Source of the DNA: Sialis fuliginosa
Taxonomy: Eukaryota; Arthropoda; Insecta; Megaloptera; Sialidae
Assembly (NCBI GenBank): GCA_961205875.1
Contig: OY540818.1
Span: 11,692,761 to 11,756,760, forward strand
Length of the DNA: 64,000 bases
Reading direction: 5' to 3'
The position numbers and the translations under genes are program-made. Shown one piece after another: positions 60,727 to 64,000 of this stretch; within the stretch, counting starts at the first letter, position 1, and the number at the start of each line of letters is the position of its first letter. The notes under the pieces were generated by a model. The model worked only from the letters and a program-made list of their open reading frames with translations. It searched no databases and was not told the origin of the DNA.

Positions 60727-63095
60727 TTAGGACGATGACTCTAGCTGCACTTGGTAGAACACCCAGTCTTCTAAGAACGATGGTACAAACGCATTGCATT
60801 TTTCAAATTTGACTGGAGGATTTATTTTGAGAAGTTGATTTTCAAACATTTTCAAAGATTCTGGACAACTTGCTCCATTTCCCTATAAAAATATAAAATT
60901 ATTATTTATATGAATACTGATTTCTTTTATGAAAATTTGTGTAAATATAATGATAAAGATAATTTGTTTACATGAGTCATATATTTTCCATCAGGTTTCA
61001 AAACTTTAAAAGACTTCTCTAATATTTTCATTATGAAACTCCAAATTTCTCCGCTAGGTGAATCTGATATTGGGATATCTGTCAAATCCCCAAAGATGTA
61101 ATCAAATTTTCTATCTTCTTCGATATATTTGTTAATAGTCTTCATACAATCACCAACAATGATCTGGAATTAAAAAAATATAATTACAACAATGTATGAG
61201 TAAAGTTTTAAGATAAACTAACTTCAAAGTTTGGTCCTTTACGTTTCTCGAGTACATCTCCGCAGATAGATTTCATAAATTTATTACAAGCACGCATTAC
61301 AACTTCATCAATCTCAAGCATGGTAATCATTTTTGGTTCTTCTTTCAACAATTCATATAATAAAGCACCATCCCCTCCACCTGGAATAAAAAATAGAAAT
61401 TAGACTGATATTTAAAGAAAATAAAAAAATGATATACACATACCAAGTATAATTATTTCTTTATCTTTATAATTCTCTTTTCCTCTTTGCATCAATGTTT
61501 CTGTATAAATAAGATCAGCTTCAGATAAATCTAAAAATAGAAAGTTAAATAAGTTTTCTTATTAATAATATTAAATATTGATCAAAAATATTACTTTGAA
61601 GTTCATCCAATACCAGCATATTTCCAAGAGTCTTTGAATGAACAATTTGTACTTTCTGAAATGGAGACCGCTCTTCAAAAATTAGTTCATCAATATCATA
61701 TTCAAGAATGCGTTCATCTAAAAAATTATAGAAAATTAAATATAAATTGTTTACAATAGTTGACAACATTTTCTTATACGAACATGCACAATATTAAAAA
61801 TATCTGATATAAATATATGTATATACAGATGTGTAACTAACAGGCAACAATAAAATTTATAAGGCCAAAAATATTGGTTGCGAGCTTTTATAGTTAAGCA
61901 ACTGTATATATAGGTACTTACAACCCAAATATGAAAGGTTTTCAGAATGATATCATTAAGACATCTTTTTCTAGATATGTTAAAAATAAGGTATGTTATG
62001 GTAAGTCCTTGTGACTGCACCAATTTTGAATGTAGGTAAACCAATCTGATGTCAACTAAAGTGCCAAGTTGTGGAATAATTAAATAAGACATATTACTTT
62101 TAATATATATTTTTTAATTTAATTCAAGCAGGGGGGTAATTTTTTTTTGTAATGAACAATTTTTATGGGTACTTATTATTATGTATTTGTTATTGTGATA
62201 GTAACATAAGCACATGACAATATTTCTGTAAGACAATGTTGTCTTTGTTTACTTTTTACTAATTGTTCATTGTAATTGTAAGTATGGTTTGCAAAAACCA
62301 TAGAAAAAGATTGAAGGTAGATATAGAGTTAGCAATAATTGTAACAAGATATAAGGTATGCAAATGTGTTTATCACTTGAAGGAAAATAATATGCATGTC
62401 AGGTATTGAAGAATATATTGGGGGTGTGATATCATTCTGAAGATCTTGATATCTGTGATTTAATAAGTTAACAGTTTACTACCATGAAGGCAATGTAAAT
62501 AAAATTTTAGAATAATGTTTTGTATTAAAATATGCAATTTAAAAAAAAAAACAACTGTGCAAACATTAAAATGTAGAACTTACACTAAAATATACTTGTG
62601 CTTTTACAAAAAAGTTGTTTATTACTTTTATATATACATAGTATATTTTACTACAAAAATTATAGTGACCTATTTATAGAAAATTGAATGCTCTACAAAA
62701 AAGATTCTAACAAATTTTCACGTAAAATGTGTCGTTCTTGAGATATCTTGAAAAAATAACTATTTTGGGATGTCACACGATTTTGATGATTTTTAAATGG
62801 GACTGTCTTCTCAACAGACCCAACCAACCAACCAAGTTTTACTAATATTGCTTACGTTGTTTATGCGTGTGATAAGGATTCAGAGGACAGACAGACACAG
62901 AACAAAAAGTGTTTGTTTTTTTCTCATTTTAAAACGATCACAATTTGCAAGAAATCAAAATAAATAACCATGCAACTGACCTGAGCTTGGGAAATATGTC
63001 ATAAATGTGCCCCTCTTCATAATCGGATAAACATGACTGCGCTCTAATGTACCTTCTAAAGTAGTCAGTATAATCTCTCTCATTTCACGTGAACG
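60727..63095 (-). CDS. Sms: spermine synthase (aminopropyltransferase), 5' end beyond the window
   Basis: Transfers an aminopropyl group from decarboxylated S-adenosylmethionine to spermidine, making spermine. Visible exons, high to low: 63095-62981, 61717-61595, 61530-61444, 61380-61223, 61163-60972, 60882-60727; all are GT-AG and in frame. The protein runs RSREMREIIL... to VFYQVQLESSS-stop. Family marks are EYDIDELIFEERSPFQ, the NLSEADLIYTETLM block, ILGGGDGALLYELL (cofactor glycine loop), MITMLEIDEVV, FDYIFGDLTDIPIS (catalytic Asp region) and VLKPDGKYMTH. These match spermine synthase better than spermidine synthase, because of the EYDIDE entry and the C-terminal EDWVFY block. The N-terminal proenzyme-like domain should be encoded by exons above 64,000; I see none between 63,096 and 64,000. 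An intron of about 1.3 kb (61718-62980) contains a dispersed repeat. Confidence 0.94.
62665..62945 (+). repeat. dispersed repeat family D, copy 4, in a spermine synthase intron
   Basis: Begins TAGAAAATTGAATGCTCTAC, then GGGATGTCACACGATTTTGA, CCAACCAACCAAGTTTTACT and GACAGACAGACACAGAACAA, ending at AAAACGATCACAA. It lies 36 bases before the donor side of the next exon without disrupting it. Confidence 0.65.
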
Positions 63096-64000
63096 CTATA
63101 AACACATAACACATGCAAAACTAATATATTTTACCTTATTACTGGTGTCCATCGGACAGAAGAATTATTTATTTAATACAGTACATATGTAAATAAGTAA
63201 CCAATAAAAGAAGAACTTTTTTTGCAAAATAGAGGTTTTGAAGCAGTAAAAAGTCCTTAATAAAAGTAATATTTGAAAAAAAAATTTATTTGTGGTTAAT
63301 TTCAAAGTGCTACTTTATTTTCACAGTTTAATTTATTTAATTAATAAACATGTTTGATGAAAACTCAGAATAAGTTGAAAATACTTAATTTTATTAATAA
63401 AACCTATATGTATTTTTACTGTAATAGCTAGTAGCATTTTGAAAACAAGTTATTATTATTTGAATATGTTTTTCAATGAATTATTATCTAATATAACATC
63501 TAATGTACAAATACATATTTTCAAAAAGTGGTACCTAAATAAGTAATATAGAAATAGTATATAAGCTTAAGAGGTCAAATCAAATCAGTAAGAATAAGTT
63601 GAAATTTCACACAATTTTAAATAATAAATGAAAAGTTTGTGTGCTGCGCCACTGATAAGTAAAACGACAAATACTCGAGTGCATGTGAGAAAAATATACG
63701 CGCGAGTGAAAAAGACAGGTTACAGTTGCCTGGAAAAAGTAACTACCTAACATCTTTAAAACATTATGTACATATTTGTAGAACTTCAGCAAGTGACAAA
63801 AAATTATGAAGCTTGTTTGACATAGTATTTGTATGTTTTTAGTACGTCATATGAAGTACTTTTAATATTTATATAGCAGTCTGAACAAGAAATCAGTTTT
63901 AACAACAAATGAAGCTTTGAACGATAAACTGATAAATATAAATACAAACATGCTTAAATAAAAAATAATTTGATATTGGTTTACTGTACACCAGCCTCTA
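63096..64000 (-). other. probable intron of spermine synthase at the window edge
   Basis: No exon resembling the N-terminal domain of spermine synthase is visible on the minus strand here. The 61-codon frame at 63607-63792 has no domain. The missing exons are presumed to lie beyond 64,000. Confidence 0.5.

Noticed and set aside
61751-62092. 113-codon minus-strand frame
   Set aside because: Lies in the spermine synthase intron and does not align with the family.

Overview
This is a strongly AT-rich piece of an animal nuclear genome, most likely an insect. The genes are multi-exon with short GT-AG introns, and they encode conserved eukaryotic proteins: Sec24, SmgGDS/vimar, a tramtrack-type BTB zinc-finger protein, PCNA and spermine synthase. 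The insect call rests on the tramtrack-type BTB head, the vimar-like GDS and the many small inverted-repeat transposons. I cannot fix the order; a hemipteran-like genome is only a guess. There are no operons, bacterial features, CRISPR arrays, rRNA or recognisable tRNA genes.

Layout. About 1-22,100 is gene-free and carries transposon debris: a pogo/Tigger deletion derivative (9,242-9,775), two copies of one MITE in opposite orientation (3,111-3,594 and 10,302-10,871), a nested pair of inverted-repeat elements (12,755-13,555), several foldback MITEs and very AT-rich DNA. SEC24 (A/B type) lies on the minus strand at 22,147-29,060 in 14 coding exons, with a 5' UTR exon near 30,335-30,450. From 31,490 to 40,130 there is no gene. 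This stretch holds a tandem duplication, an unusual 5-kb array built on 2.4-kb tandem units with recurring 3'-splice-site-like modules (33,545-38,560), and a young hAT-type foldback element with a perfect 8-bp target duplication (39,051-40,127). The vimar/RAP1GDS1 gene is on the minus strand at 43,276-45,665 in six coding exons. A BTB-ZF gene follows on the plus strand: 5' UTR exon near 48,130, coding 52,055-55,480 in three exons. Its introns host three or more MITEs, one of them an almost perfect 630-bp palindrome. PCNA is on the minus strand at 56,693-58,436 in four exons, with a foldback element in intron 1. Spermine synthase is on the minus strand from 60,727 and is cut by the window end, so its first exons are missing.

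I reconstructed splice sites by hand for all five genes. For the four complete genes the joined lengths are whole codons: Sec24 1,616 aa, vimar 638 aa, BTB-ZF 509 aa and PCNA 260 aa. The genes are general cell functions (COPII export, small-GTPase chaperoning, DNA replication, polyamine synthesis) plus one probable transcription factor, and they do not form an obvious pathway.

The most interesting signals are: (1) the foldback element in PCNA intron 1, whose two arms each read outward as CRE, E2F-like site, inverted CCAAT and TATA; (2) the perfect-arm palindrome in the BTB-ZF intron, which would be transcribed as a hairpin; (3) the repeated splice-acceptor array; (4) a pogo/Tigger remnant that keeps a canonical PCNA-binding motif; (5) a MITE that supplies the probable vimar poly(A) signal; and (6) a small GC-rich two-stem hairpin in AT-rich DNA.
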